From positions 1 through 14,264 of the forward strand of contig JAJYTJ010000096.1 in the NCBI GenBank assembly GCA_021793115.1: a stretch of 14,264 nt of DNA, read 5' to 3'. The translations under genes and the position numbers were made by a program. Under the pieces are notes generated by a model. That model searched no databases. It was not told where the DNA came from and was given only the letters and a program-made list of their open reading frames with translations. Position 1 is the stretch's first letter; every line of letters starts with the position of its first letter. The DNA comes from Actinomycetes bacterium (GTDB lineage Bacteria > Actinomycetota > Actinomycetes > Actinomycetales > Cellulomonadaceae). This document shows, in pieces, positions 5,932-11,753 of this stretch.

Positions 5932-6030
5932 TCACTTCTTGTTACGACGCTGGTGACGCGTCTTGCGCAGCAGCTTGCGGTGCTTCTTCTTGGCCATCCG
6001 CTTGCGGCGCTTCTTGATGACGGAGCCCAT
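5932..6030 (-). CDS. 30S ribosomal protein bS22 (AURKAIP1/COX24-domain small protein)
   Basis: A 32-residue, extremely basic protein: MGSVIKKRRKRMAKKKHRK at the N-terminus and LLRKTRHQRRNKK at the end. It matches the small actinobacterial ribosomal protein bS22 (Rv0500B type), first noticed as an AURKAIP1/COX24-domain protein and later seen bound in mycobacterial 30S structures. ATG 6030 has a GAGGA ribosome site 5 nt upstream (6036-6040), and the strong hairpin downstream marks the transcript end. It lies 113 bases after the helix-turn-helix gene on the same strand, the same pairing as Rv0500A-Rv0500B. It is probably expressed both from that gene's promoter and from its own. Recognition is by near-identity of the motif, so confidence is high despite the short length. 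Confidence 0.95.
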   Translation of the reverse strand: MGSVIKKRRKRMAKKKHRKLLRKTRHQRRNKK

Positions 6031-6102
6031 GGTGGTCCTCGTTCGCTTCTCGTTGTGGTCGGCCGGCGGGGCCGGAAGCCCACGCAGAAAGTCCGGGGGC
6101 CA

Positions 6103-6108
6103 ACCCTA
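6103..6108 (-). promoter_or_regulatory. Possible -10 box for bS22
   Basis: Minus-strand TAGGGT fits TAnnnT and would start transcription about 65 nt upstream of the bS22 ATG. No good -35 was found at the right distance, so this is tentative. Confidence 0.3.
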
Positions 6109-6143
6109 CGCCCACCGGGGCCCCATCCGGAAAGTCTCCTCCG

Positions 6144-6371
6144 TCAGGAGCTCAGGCGACCTTCGCCCCGCTCCTCCGGCCGCGGCACGGTGGACGACGA
6201 GCGCAGGTACGCGTCGAGGGCATCCCGGGGCACCCGGAACGAGCGACCGACCCGCACCCCGGGCAGCTCGCCCGAGTGGAGCAGCCGGTACACCGTCATC
6301 TTCGACACGCGCATGACGTCGGCCACCTCCTCCACCGTGAGGTAGCGCACGCGGCCGGTCTCCTCGCTCAT
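6144..6371 (-). CDS. Excisionase-type helix-turn-helix DNA-binding protein (Rv0500A-like)
   Basis: A 75-residue MerR/excisionase-superfamily winged-helix protein. YLTVEEVADVMRVSKMTVYRLLHSGELPGVRVGRSFRVP (10-48) is the helix-turn-helix and wing, and is characteristic of the actinobacterial family next to bS22 (Rv0500A in M. tuberculosis). The last 20 residues are polar and probably disordered. Excision is unlikely to be its job: no integrase is near and the family is chromosomal core in actinobacteria, so a transcription factor is inferred. The ATG at 6371 overlaps the stop of a possible 15-codon leader ORF (ATGA), and the local ribosome site is weak. A good promoter lies at 6425-6454, with 11-bp-spaced direct repeats upstream. 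bS22 follows on the same strand. Confidence 0.88.
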   Translation of the reverse strand: MSEETGRVRYLTVEEVADVMRVSKMTVYRLLHSGELPGVRVGRSFRVPRDALDAYLRSSSTVPRPEERGEGRLSS

Positions 6372-6415
6372 CCTGCGCTCGCTTTCCCGGCCTCAGCTCG
6401 TCGGAGTCCAGCCAC
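6368..6415 (-). CDS. Possible 15-codon leader ORF upstream of the helix-turn-helix gene
   Basis: GTG at 6415 opens a frame of 15 codons (MAGLRRAEAGKASAG). Its TGA stop (6368-6370) overlaps the next gene's ATG in an ATGA arrangement. The GTG lies 9 nt after the TACGCT -10 box, so it would be almost leaderless. It may couple translation to the helix-turn-helix gene, whose own ribosome site is weak. Short chance frames are common at this GC content, so this is a candidate only. Confidence 0.3.
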   Translation of the reverse strand: MAGLRRAEAGKASAG

Positions 6416-6424
6416 CGGTGCGTC

Positions 6425-6454
6425 AGCGTAGTGCCTGCTGGGACGCGTGTGAAA
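6425..6454 (-). promoter_or_regulatory. Promoter of the helix-turn-helix / bS22 unit
   Basis: On the minus strand TTTCAC (6449-6454) and TACGCT (6425-6430) are spaced by 18 bp. Transcription is expected to start near 6418, about 46 nt before the ATG at 6371. Confidence 0.6.
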
Positions 6455-6461
6455 GGGGTGA

Positions 6462-6478
6462 CCTGAGTGATTCCTGAG
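6462..6478. repeat. Direct repeat CCTGAG with 11-bp period upstream of promoter
   Basis: CCTGAG at 6462-6467 recurs at 6473-6478, about one helical turn apart. The pair lies just upstream of the -35 of the helix-turn-helix gene and just past the acuC stop. It could be a regulator site; MerR-superfamily BldC is known to bind direct repeats. Confidence 0.35.
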
Positions 6479-6483
6479 ACGCG

Positions 6484-7674
6484 TCAGTCGTAGTCCGGGT
6501 CCAACCCGTGGTGCGGGAAGACGGCCGTGCGGGTCGCCCGGATGGCACGGTCGACGTCGTCGGCCGGGTCCCACCCGGCCGACCACGGCCGGAACGCCGC
6601 GCTCGCCCCCTCCGTCATCGTCGTCGCGTCCAGCGAGCCGTACCGCTGACGCACGGCGTCGCACCACATGTCCGGCAGCGGCGTGGCCGGGTCCACCGGG
6701 CGGTGCGTCGCCAGCCCGATGACGTGCGCCCACACCCGCGGCACCACCTCGGCCCGGGCGTACCCGCCGCCGCCCAGGGCGAGCCAGCGTCCCCGCGCGG
6801 TCTCGTGCGCCAGGCCGTGCAGCAGCTCGGCCGCCAGACGCTGCCCGTCCACCGACGTGCGCAGCGACGTCAGCGGGTCGAGCCGGTGCGTGTCGCACCC
6901 GTGCTGCGTCACCAGGAGATCCGGCGCGAACTCCCGCAGCAGCGGCGGCACCACCGCGTCGAAGGCCCGCAGCCAGCCGGCGTCGCCGGTGCCCGAGGGC
7001 AGCGCGACGTTGACGGCCGAGCCTTCGGCGCGCGACCCGCCGATCTCGCGTGCGAAGCCCGTGCCGGGGAACAGCCGCGCCCCGGTCTCGTGCAGCGAGA
7101 CGGTCAGCACGCGCGGGTCGTCCCAGAACACCGCCTGGACGCCGTCCCCGTGGTGCGCGTCGAGGTCGACGTACGCCACCCGCTCCGCGCCCGCCGCGAG
7201 CACCGCGCGGATCGCGACCGCGGCGTCGTTGTACACGCAGAACCCGGACGCCGCGCCCGGCATCGCGTGGTGCAGGCCGCCGCCGACGTTGACCGCGTGC
7301 CGGGCCTCGCCGCGCCACACGGCGAGCGCCGCATCCACGGATCCGGCCACCACGCGGGCGGAGGCCGCGTGCATGAGCGGGAACACGGGGTTGTCCTCGG
7401 TCCCCAGCCCGCGGGCCTCGTCGGGCTCGCCGGACGCGGCGGCCGCCCGCACCGCGGCGATGTACGCCGGCTCGTGCACGGTGGCGAGCACGTCGTCCGG
7501 CGCCTCGTCCGCGGCGACCACCTCGACGTCCGGCCGCTCGAGCAGCCCGAGGCCCGCGGCGAGCGCGATCGTCAGGTCGATCCGGTCGCTCGACATGGGG
7601 TGGCCGGGCCCGAAGTCGTAGCCGAGCAGCTCGGTGGACCACACCACACGTGTGACGGCGGGCCCGGCTGGCAT
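6484..7674 (-). CDS. acuC: AcuC-type histone-deacetylase-family protein
   Basis: A 396-residue class I HDAC-fold Zn-dependent deacetylase, closest in layout to AcuC, which in Bacillus removes the inhibitory acetyl group from acetyl-CoA synthetase. GYDFGPGHPMSSDRI (18-32) is the typical AcuC opening. GGGLHHAMP has the catalytic His135/His136 pair. YVDLDAHHGDGVQ (168-180) supplies zinc ligands Asp172 and His174. QHGCDTHRLDPL supplies Asp261, and LGGGGY ends in the catalytic Tyr305. All active-site residues are present and length is normal. I chose ATG 7674 because the conserved region starts at residue 10; the frame stays open to 7836, but that extra 54-residue stretch is Arg-rich and not like the family. 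No acuA or acsA partner is adjacent; downstream is the helix-turn-helix gene after 112 bp. Confidence 0.92.
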   Translation of the reverse strand: MPAGPAVTRVVWSTELLGYDFGPGHPMSSDRIDLTIALAAGLGLLERPDVEVVAADEAPDDVLATVHEPAYIAAVRAAAASGEPDEARGLGTEDNPVFPLMHAASARVVAGSVDAALAVWRGEARHAVNVGGGLHHAMPGAASGFCVYNDAAVAIRAVLAAGAERVAYVDLDAHHGDGVQAVFWDDPRVLTVSLHETGARLFPGTGFAREIGGSRAEGSAVNVALPSGTGDAGWLRAFDAVVPPLLREFAPDLLVTQHGCDTHRLDPLTSLRTSVDGQRLAAELLHGLAHETARGRWLALGGGGYARAEVVPRVWAHVIGLATHRPVDPATPLPDMWCDAVRQRYGSLDATTMTEGASAAFRPWSAGWDPADDVDRAIRATRTAVFPHHGLDPDYD

Positions 7675-7866
7675 GCGCCCACCGTGGCACCCACCGGGCC
7701 GCCGTGTCGACACGCGCGCGGCCCGCCGTCCCCGGCCCTTGCGCGCGCCTCCTCGAGCCGACGGCTCGCGGCGCAGCTGCCGCGGCAAGCGCTGCACGGC
7801 CTCGACGTCGACCAGCCGCCGGCCGGGCTCGAGCACCTCGCCCGGCTCGAGGCCTCGCGCCGGTGG

Positions 7867-8604
7867 CTACTCGGTGCGGCGGCGCAGCGTCGTCGTCGCG
7901 AGCGCGACGGCACCGACGATGAACAGGGCCAGCACGCCGACCGCGCCCCGCACCGTCGTCCAGCCGCCGCCCTGGGCGATCTTCTGCATGGCGTCCACCG
8001 CGTAGGTGAGCGGCAGCACGCGCGAGATCCACTCGAGCACCGTGGGCATCTGATCGCGCGGCATGAGGACGCCGCACAGGAGCAGCTGCGGCAGCAGGAA
8101 CGCGGGCATGAGCTGCACCGCCTGGAACTCCGTGCGCGCCAGCGCCGAGGCGGCGAGCCCGAGCGTGCTGCCGAGCACCGCGTTGAGGATCGCGACGACG
8201 AAGAGCAGCCACAGCGGGCCGGCCACGTCCATGCCGCACACCCAGATGGCCCAGAACACGACGACGACGGACTGGATGAGCGCCATCACCGCGAACGCCA
8301 GGGCATAGCCGACGACGAAGTCGCCCTTGCCCAGGGGCATGGTCATGAGCCGCTCGAGCGTGCCGCCGGTGCGCTCCCGCAGCGTGGCGACGCTCGTGAC
8401 GATGAACATGACGAGCAGGGGGAAGAAGCCGACGAGCACCGGCCCGAACGTGTCGATGACCGGCACCCGGCTGTCGTGGTACATCCACGCGACGATGCCG
8501 AGCAGCAGCATGGGCACGCCCAGCAGCAGCGCGATGGTGCGCCGGTCGTGCCGCAGCTGGCTCAGCACGCGGCGCATGGTGGCGAGCGTCAGTGCCGGGC
8601 TCAC
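7867..8604 (-). CDS. ABC-2 type transporter permease (YadH/DrrB-like)
   Basis: A 245-residue membrane protein of the ABC-2 family, the channel partner of the ATPase encoded just upstream. Six hydrophobic segments are visible: about 25-42, 55-77, 98-125, 135-160, 165-180 and 220-240. TLRERTGGTLERLMTMPL (75-92) is the conserved cytoplasmic loop of the family. The GTG at 8604 overlaps the ATPase stop as GTGA, the signature of translational coupling, and the longer frame upstream of it runs antiparallel through the ATPase gene. It is the last gene of the TetR-ATPase-permease operon. It probably exports a drug, lipid or secondary metabolite; the substrate is not readable. About 190 bp separate it from acuC, with no gene there. 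Confidence 0.9.
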   Translation of the reverse strand: MSPALTLATMRRVLSQLRHDRRTIALLLGVPMLLLGIVAWMYHDSRVPVIDTFGPVLVGFFPLLVMFIVTSVATLRERTGGTLERLMTMPLGKGDFVVGYALAFAVMALIQSVVVVFWAIWVCGMDVAGPLWLLFVVAILNAVLGSTLGLAASALARTEFQAVQLMPAFLLPQLLLCGVLMPRDQMPTVLEWISRVLPLTYAVDAMQKIAQGGGWTTVRGAVGVLALFIVGAVALATTTLRRRTE

Positions 8605-9350
8605 GCGGCCGCCCCCCGCTCCGCGGCATTCGCCTGGTCGACGAGGTGGAGGAACGCGCCCTCGGCGTCGGCGGCGCCCGTGCGGGCCAGCAGGTCGTCG
8701 AGCGTGGCGTCCGCGAGGATCGCGCCGCCCCGCATGAGCACGAGCCGGTCGCAGCGCACGGCCTCGTCCATGACGTGGCTCGAGACCAGCAGGCTCGCAC
8801 CGGCGTCGCGCAGCCGGTGGAACAGCAGCCACAGGTCGCGGCGCAGCACGGGGTCGAGGCCGACGGTCGGCTCGTCGAGCACGAGCAGGTCCGGCTGTCC
8901 GAGCAGCGTCACCGCGAGCGACACGCGCGACAGCTCGCCGCCGGACAGCGTCCGCACGACCCGCCGGCCGAACCCGGCCAGGTCGACGTCCGCCAGGGTC
9001 GCGGCCACGCGCTCGTCGTCGACCCGCAGGATCGCCGCGGCGTAGCGCATGTTCTCGGCGACCGTCAGGTCCGGGTACACGCTCGGCGCCTGGGTGGTGT
9101 AGCCGACCCGCCGGCGCAGCGACGCGGAGCCGGCGGGCTCGCCGAACACCTCGATGGTGCCGCCGGCGACCACCTGGGCGCCGACGATCGAGCGCATGAG
9201 CGTCGTCTTGCCGCTGCCGCTCGGCCCCAGGAGCCCGACGACCTGGCCGGCCGGGACCGTGAGGTCCAGGCCCTCGATGACGTGGTTGTGGCCGCGGACG
9301 ACGCGCAGCCCCCGGACGGCGATCGCCGGAGCCGCCTCACTATTCCCCAT
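8601..9350 (-). CDS. ABC transporter ATP-binding protein
   Basis: A 249-residue nucleotide-binding subunit. In order it shows Walker A GPSGSGKTT (about 38-46), the Q-loop YTTQAPSVYPDLT (about 85-97), signature LSGGELSRVSLA (about 133-144), Walker B LLVLDEPTVGLD (about 150-161) and H-loop LLVSSHVMDEA (about 180-190). All catalytic residues are intact. It is an ABC-2 exporter ATPase of the CcmA/DrrA type. It follows the TetR gene by 59 nt and overlaps the permease by 4 nt, so the three probably form one operon. I chose ATG 9350; an upstream frame to 9413 would overlap the TetR end. The GGAGGA ribosome site (9365-9370) is 14 nt from this ATG, longer than optimal, and the ATG sits inside a 7-8-7 inverted repeat. 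Confidence 0.92.
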   Translation of the reverse strand: MGNSEAAPAIAVRGLRVVRGHNHVIEGLDLTVPAGQVVGLLGPSGSGKTTLMRSIVGAQVVAGGTIEVFGEPAGSASLRRRVGYTTQAPSVYPDLTVAENMRYAAAILRVDDERVAATLADVDLAGFGRRVVRTLSGGELSRVSLAVTLLGQPDLLVLDEPTVGLDPVLRRDLWLLFHRLRDAGASLLVSSHVMDEAVRCDRLVLMRGGAILADATLDDLLARTGAADAEGAFLHLVDQANAAERGAAA

Positions 9351-9361
9351 GCGAGGAATAG
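9340..9361. promoter_or_regulatory. Inverted repeat across the ABC ATPase start codon
   Basis: CTATTCC (9340-9346) and GGAATAG (9355-9361) form perfect 7-bp arms with an 8-base spacer that contains the start codon. In RNA the AUG would sit in the hairpin loop; in DNA it could be an operator. It shares ATTCCCCA (9342-9349) with the promoter of the upstream TetR gene. Confidence 0.5.
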
Positions 9362-9409
9362 TCGTCCTCCGCGACGCGGCGCGCAAGGACCTTCGGACCC
9401 CGGCCTCGC

Positions 9410-10024
9410 TCAAGCCGGTCGGGGCAGCTCGGCGACCGGCGCGGTGAGGTAGCGGTCGATCGTCGGCCCGACGAGCGCCGCCAGCTCGGCCGCGGGCATC
9501 GACGCGACCGGCTCCATGCGGATGACGAACCGGACGATGAGCAGGCCCGACACCTGGGACGCCATGAGCGCCACGCGCAGCGGCGCCTCGTCGGGCGCCA
9601 GCAGCCGGCCGATCTGCTCGAAGACCGTCCGCCCGAGGTACGCCACGAGCGCCTGCGGCCGCTCCACGGCGCCCGCCATGAGCCCCACCGCCGCGCGGAA
9701 GCCCTCGCCCTCGTCCGCCGACCAGAGCGTGAGCACCTCGGCGAGCAGGCGGGCGCCGACGCCCGGCAGGCCGTCGGCCACGACGCGGGCCGCCACCTCG
9801 ACCGGGTTCGCCGAGGGCGGCAGCACCGCGACCGCGAACAGGTCGGCACGGTCGGGGAAGTAGTGCCGCACGAGGGCCGGGTCGACGCCGGCGCGCCGCG
9901 CCACCGACCGCATGCTCGCCGCCTCGTACCCGCGCTCGGCGAACTCGGCCCGCGCGGCCGCGATGATCGCCCCCCGGGTGTCGGTGCCCGCCGGGCGACG
10001 TCCCCTGGGGCGCGGCGACTCCAT
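9410..10024 (-). CDS. TetR/AcrR-family regulator of the first ABC exporter
   Basis: A 204-residue TetR-family repressor. The N-terminal domain (about 12-60) has TRGAIIAAARAEFAERGYEAASMRSVARRAGVDPALVRHYFPDRADLF in pieces typical of helices 1-4, with the recognition helix at DPALVRHYF. The C-terminal ligand-binding half (about 70-204) is helical and Ala/Leu-rich. ATG 10024 lies 6 nt after a TACGCT -10 box, so the transcript is probably leaderless; an upstream frame to 10066 would run through that promoter. It heads the operon with the ABC ATPase (59-nt gap) and permease. Autoregulation is likely: a 5-4-5 palindrome lies between the -10 and -35 positions. The ligand is probably the exporter's substrate. 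Confidence 0.9.
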   Translation of the reverse strand: MESPRPRGRRPAGTDTRGAIIAAARAEFAERGYEAASMRSVARRAGVDPALVRHYFPDRADLFAVAVLPPSANPVEVAARVVADGLPGVGARLLAEVLTLWSADEGEGFRAAVGLMAGAVERPQALVAYLGRTVFEQIGRLLAPDEAPLRVALMASQVSGLLIVRFVIRMEPVASMPAAELAALVGPTIDRYLTAPVAELPRPA

Positions 10025-10030
10025 GGCGGC

Positions 10031-10036
10031 AGCGTA
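10031..10036 (-). promoter_or_regulatory. -10 box for leaderless tetR (first exporter operon)
   Basis: Minus-strand TACGCT is followed by 6 nt and ATG 10024. The sequence around the expected -35 (CTGTCC, about 18 bp upstream) is weak. Confidence 0.5.
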
Positions 10037-10042
10037 GGGGCC

Positions 10043-10058
10043 ATTCCCCACCCGGGGA
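10043..10058. promoter_or_regulatory. Candidate operator in the first tetR promoter
   Basis: TCCCC-ACCC-GGGGA (10045-10058) is a 5-4-5 palindrome inside the promoter spacer, and the overlapping ATTCCCCA (10043-10050) recurs at the ABC ATPase start (9342-9349). It is a plausible binding site for the TetR protein it precedes. Confidence 0.35.
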
Positions 10059-10071
10059 CAGGGCACGACGC

Positions 10072-10102
10072 AGGTCAGCGGGGGCCCGACGAGGTCAGCG
10101 GG
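10072..10102. repeat. Short direct repeat spanning the second tetR stop codon
   Basis: AGGTCAGCGGG occurs at 10072-10082 and 10092-10102 (20-bp offset); the latter contains the stop codon of the second tetR. It looks like a small local duplication in the gap between the two tetR genes. Confidence 0.5.
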
Positions 10103-10709
10103 CGGGCACCGCCGTCGTCGCGGTGACGATGTCGAGCCCCTCGAAGAACAGCTCGAAGACGCGCTTCACCACGTCCCGCAGGGGCTCCCGGAAGCCCGTG
10201 CCCTGCCAGTGGTGGAACATCCCCAGCAGGCCGCCGGCGAGCGCGTGCGCGAACACCTGGACGTCGAGGTCCTCGACAGGCCGCCGCAGCTGGCGGGCCA
10301 GGACCTCCTCGAGCACGCGCGCGGCGGAGTACGTGTACGCGACGGTGGCCTGCTCCAGCGCGGGCGCGGTGCCGGCGAGGCGGAGCCGGCGCAGCAGGCG
10401 CCGTTCCTCGGCTGGGGACAGCCCGTCCAGCGCGGTCATGATGACGCGGCGCAGGCCGGCGAGCGGCACCGGGTCCGCCATCGCCTCGGCCGCCAGGCGG
10501 CGCAGCAGCCGCTCCGACTCGTCCCACAGCACCACCTGCTCCTTGGTGCCGAAGTAGCGGTAGACGGAGCTGGGCGAGACCTCGGACGCCGCCGCGATCT
10601 CCTCGATCGTCACCACGTCGTAGCCCCGGGCCTCGAAGAGGTCAAGCGCGACCGACTGGATCCGCAGCATCGCCGCCGCGCGCTTCCGCTCCCGCAGGCC
10701 CTCGGGCAT
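10095..10709 (-). CDS. TetR/AcrR-family regulator of the second ABC exporter
   Basis: A 204-residue TetR-family repressor. The DNA-binding domain (about 10-58) includes ALDLFEARGYDVVTIEEIAAASEVSPSSVYRYFGTKEQVV, here described by its recognition helix SPSSVYRYF (about 45-53). The C-terminal half is helical with a family-like GGLLGMFHHWQG (about 160-171) before the end helix. The ATG at 10709 is 6 nt after a TAGGAT -10 box, so the message is likely leaderless. It is divergent from a DrrA-like ATPase and large permease, the same layout as Rv1219c beside Rv1218c-Rv1217c. Two related palindromes in the shared 111-bp intergenic region overlap both promoters, so it probably represses itself and the pump until a toxic ligand binds. 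Confidence 0.92.
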   Translation of the reverse strand: MPEGLRERKRAAAMLRIQSVALDLFEARGYDVVTIEEIAAASEVSPSSVYRYFGTKEQVVLWDESERLLRRLAAEAMADPVPLAGLRRVIMTALDGLSPAEERRLLRRLRLAGTAPALEQATVAYTYSAARVLEEVLARQLRRPVEDLDVQVFAHALAGGLLGMFHHWQGTGFREPLRDVVKRVFELFFEGLDIVTATTAVPAR

Positions 10710-10715
10710 GAGGAC

Positions 10716-10721
10716 ATCCTA
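10716..10721 (-). promoter_or_regulatory. -10 box for leaderless second tetR
   Basis: Minus-strand TAGGAT is followed by 6 nt and ATG 10709. Its -35 position (about 10740-10745) falls within the upstream operator palindrome, which fits autorepression. Confidence 0.5.
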
Positions 10722-10735
10722 ACCGCCTGCCAGTC

Positions 10736-10751
10736 ACTCTCATCTGAGAGT
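10736..10751. promoter_or_regulatory. Operator palindrome 1 of the second exporter module
   Basis: ACTCTCA-TC-TGAGAGT is a perfect 7-2-7 palindrome; outer AGT/ACT triplets (10732-10734, 10753-10755) extend it with one mismatch. It overlaps the tetR -35 region and ends just before the -35 of the divergent ABC promoter. Confidence 0.8.
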
Positions 10752-10756
10752 AACTC

Positions 10757-10786
10757 TTGACTCCGACTTGCCCTGGAATCTACTGT
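10757..10786 (+). promoter_or_regulatory. Promoter of the second ABC exporter operon
   Basis: TTGACT (10757-10762) and TACTGT (10781-10786) are spaced by 18 bp, the best -35/-10 pair in the window. Transcription should start near 10793, inside operator 2, leaving a leader of about 28 nt. Confidence 0.75.
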
Positions 10787-10797
10787 CAACTGACAGC
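10782..10797. promoter_or_regulatory. Operator palindrome 2 of the second exporter module
   Basis: CTGTCA-AC-TGACAG (10783-10796) is a perfect 6-2-6 palindrome. Over 16 bp (10782-10797) it matches operator 1 at 12 positions, giving a shared ACTsTCAwCTGAsAG consensus. It covers the -10 box and the predicted transcription start. A lone half-site ACTCTCA follows at 10799-10805. Confidence 0.8.
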
Positions 10798-10820
10798 GAC
10801 TCTCATGTTTGGGGCGAATC

Positions 10821-11753
10821 ATGGACTCCGCCATCTGCACCCATGACCTGCGCAAGTCGTTCGGCCGCACCGTCGCCCTCGCGGGCCTCGACCTCGTCGT
10901 CGAGCGGGGCCACGTGCACGGCTTCCTGGGACCCAACGGCGCCGGCAAGTCGACGACCATCCGGCTGCTGCTCGGCCTGCTGCGCAAGGACTCCGGCTCG
11001 GCCACCGTGCTGGGCGCCGACCCCTGGCGCGACGCCGTGGCGTTGCACCGCCGGCTCGCCTACGTCCCCGGCGACGTCGCCCTGTGGCCCACCCTCTCCG
11101 GCGGCGAGGCGATCGACCTGCTCGGCGCGCTGCGCGGCGGCCTCGAACGCACGCGGCGCGACGAGCTCGTCGAGCGGTTCGCGCTCGACCCCACCAAGCG
11201 CTGCTCGTCGTACTCCAAGGGCAACCGGCAGAAGGTGGCCATCGTCGCCGGGCTGGCCGCGCACGTGGAGCTCTACCTGCTCGACGAGCCGACGAGCGGG
11301 CTCGACCCGCTCATGGAGAGCGTGTTCCGCGACGTGGTGCGCGAGATCACCGCGGCCGGCGGCACCGTGCTGCTGTCGAGCCACATCCTGGCCGAGGCCG
11401 AGGCGCTGTGCGACGCCGTCTCCATCATCCGCGCGGGCCGCGTCGTCGAGTCCGGCACCCTGGCGTCGCTGCGCCACCTCACCCGCACCACGCTGCGCGT
11501 CACCACGCGCCGCCCGCTGGACCGGCCGGAGGCCTGGCCGGGGGTCATCGGCGTCGAGGCGTCCGACGAGGGCCGCACGGTGCGCCTCGAGGTCGAGGCC
11601 GACGACCTCGGCGCCACGGTCGAACGGGTCGCCGCCCACGGCGTCGTCAGCCTCACCAGCGCACCCCCCACCCTCGAAGAGCTGTTCCTGCGTCACTACG
11701 GCGACGAGCTGGCGCACCTTAACGGCGACCAGGAACCGGCGGTGGCACGATGA
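10821..11753 (+). CDS. ABC exporter ATP-binding protein (DrrA / Rv1218c type)
   Basis: A 310-residue ABC ATPase that powers the permease encoded next. Walker A is [10 protein letters not shown] (about 36-45), the Q-loop region [13 protein letters not shown] (about 80-92) has no Gln at the usual place (PGD), the signature is the variant YSKGNRQKV (about 132-140) instead of LSGGQ, Walker B is [12 protein letters not shown] (about 151-162), and the H-loop is [11 protein letters not shown] (about 187-197). A C-terminal extension of about 85 residues ([12 protein letters not shown] onwards, ending [12 protein letters not shown]) is typical of drug-export ATPases. ATG 10821 was chosen over a TTG at 10809; GGGG at 10811-10814 is a modest ribosome site. 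Its stop overlaps the permease ATG as ATGA, so the two are translationally coupled. Substrate unknown. Confidence 0.93.
   Translation: MDSAICTHDLRKSFGRTVALAGLDLVVERGHVHGFLGPNGAGKSTTIRLLLGLLRKDSGSATVLGADPWRDAVALHRRLAYVPGDVALWPTLSGGEAIDLLGALRGGLERTRRDELVERFALDPTKRCSSYSKGNRQKVAIVAGLAAHVELYLLDEPTSGLDPLMESVFRDVVREITAAGGTVLLSSHILAEAEALCDAVSIIRAGRVVESGTLASLRHLTRTTLRVTTRRPLDRPEAWPGVIGVEASDEGRTVRLEVEADDLGATVERVAAHGVVSLTSAPPTLEELFLRHYGDELAHLNGDQEPAVAR

Noticed and set aside
5465..6017. Several open frames across the tandem arrays (both strands)
   Set aside because: The translations are simple repeats of the 8- and 25-bp units, have no family resemblance, and any 8-bp copy-number change would shift the frame.
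6446..6454. Possible Rex operator (GTGTGAAA half-site)
   Set aside because: Only one half matches TTGTGAA-N4-TTCACAA; the inverted half is missing, and the motif is better explained as the -35 element on the minus strand.
7645..7654. CACACGTGTG palindrome near the acuC start
   Set aside because: It lies inside the acuC coding sequence (codons for Thr-Arg-Val), is only 10 bp, and has no promoter next to it, so it is probably fortuitous.
7675..7836. N-terminal extension of AcuC (54 residues) or remnant gene
   Set aside because: The frame is open, but the extra residues are Arg/Gly-rich and unlike the family's N-terminus; no domain was recognised.
6368..8800. Minus-strand open frame of 810 codons
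   Set aside because: It is the out-of-frame shadow of acuC and the ABC permease; only its last 16 codons are kept, as a candidate leader ORF.
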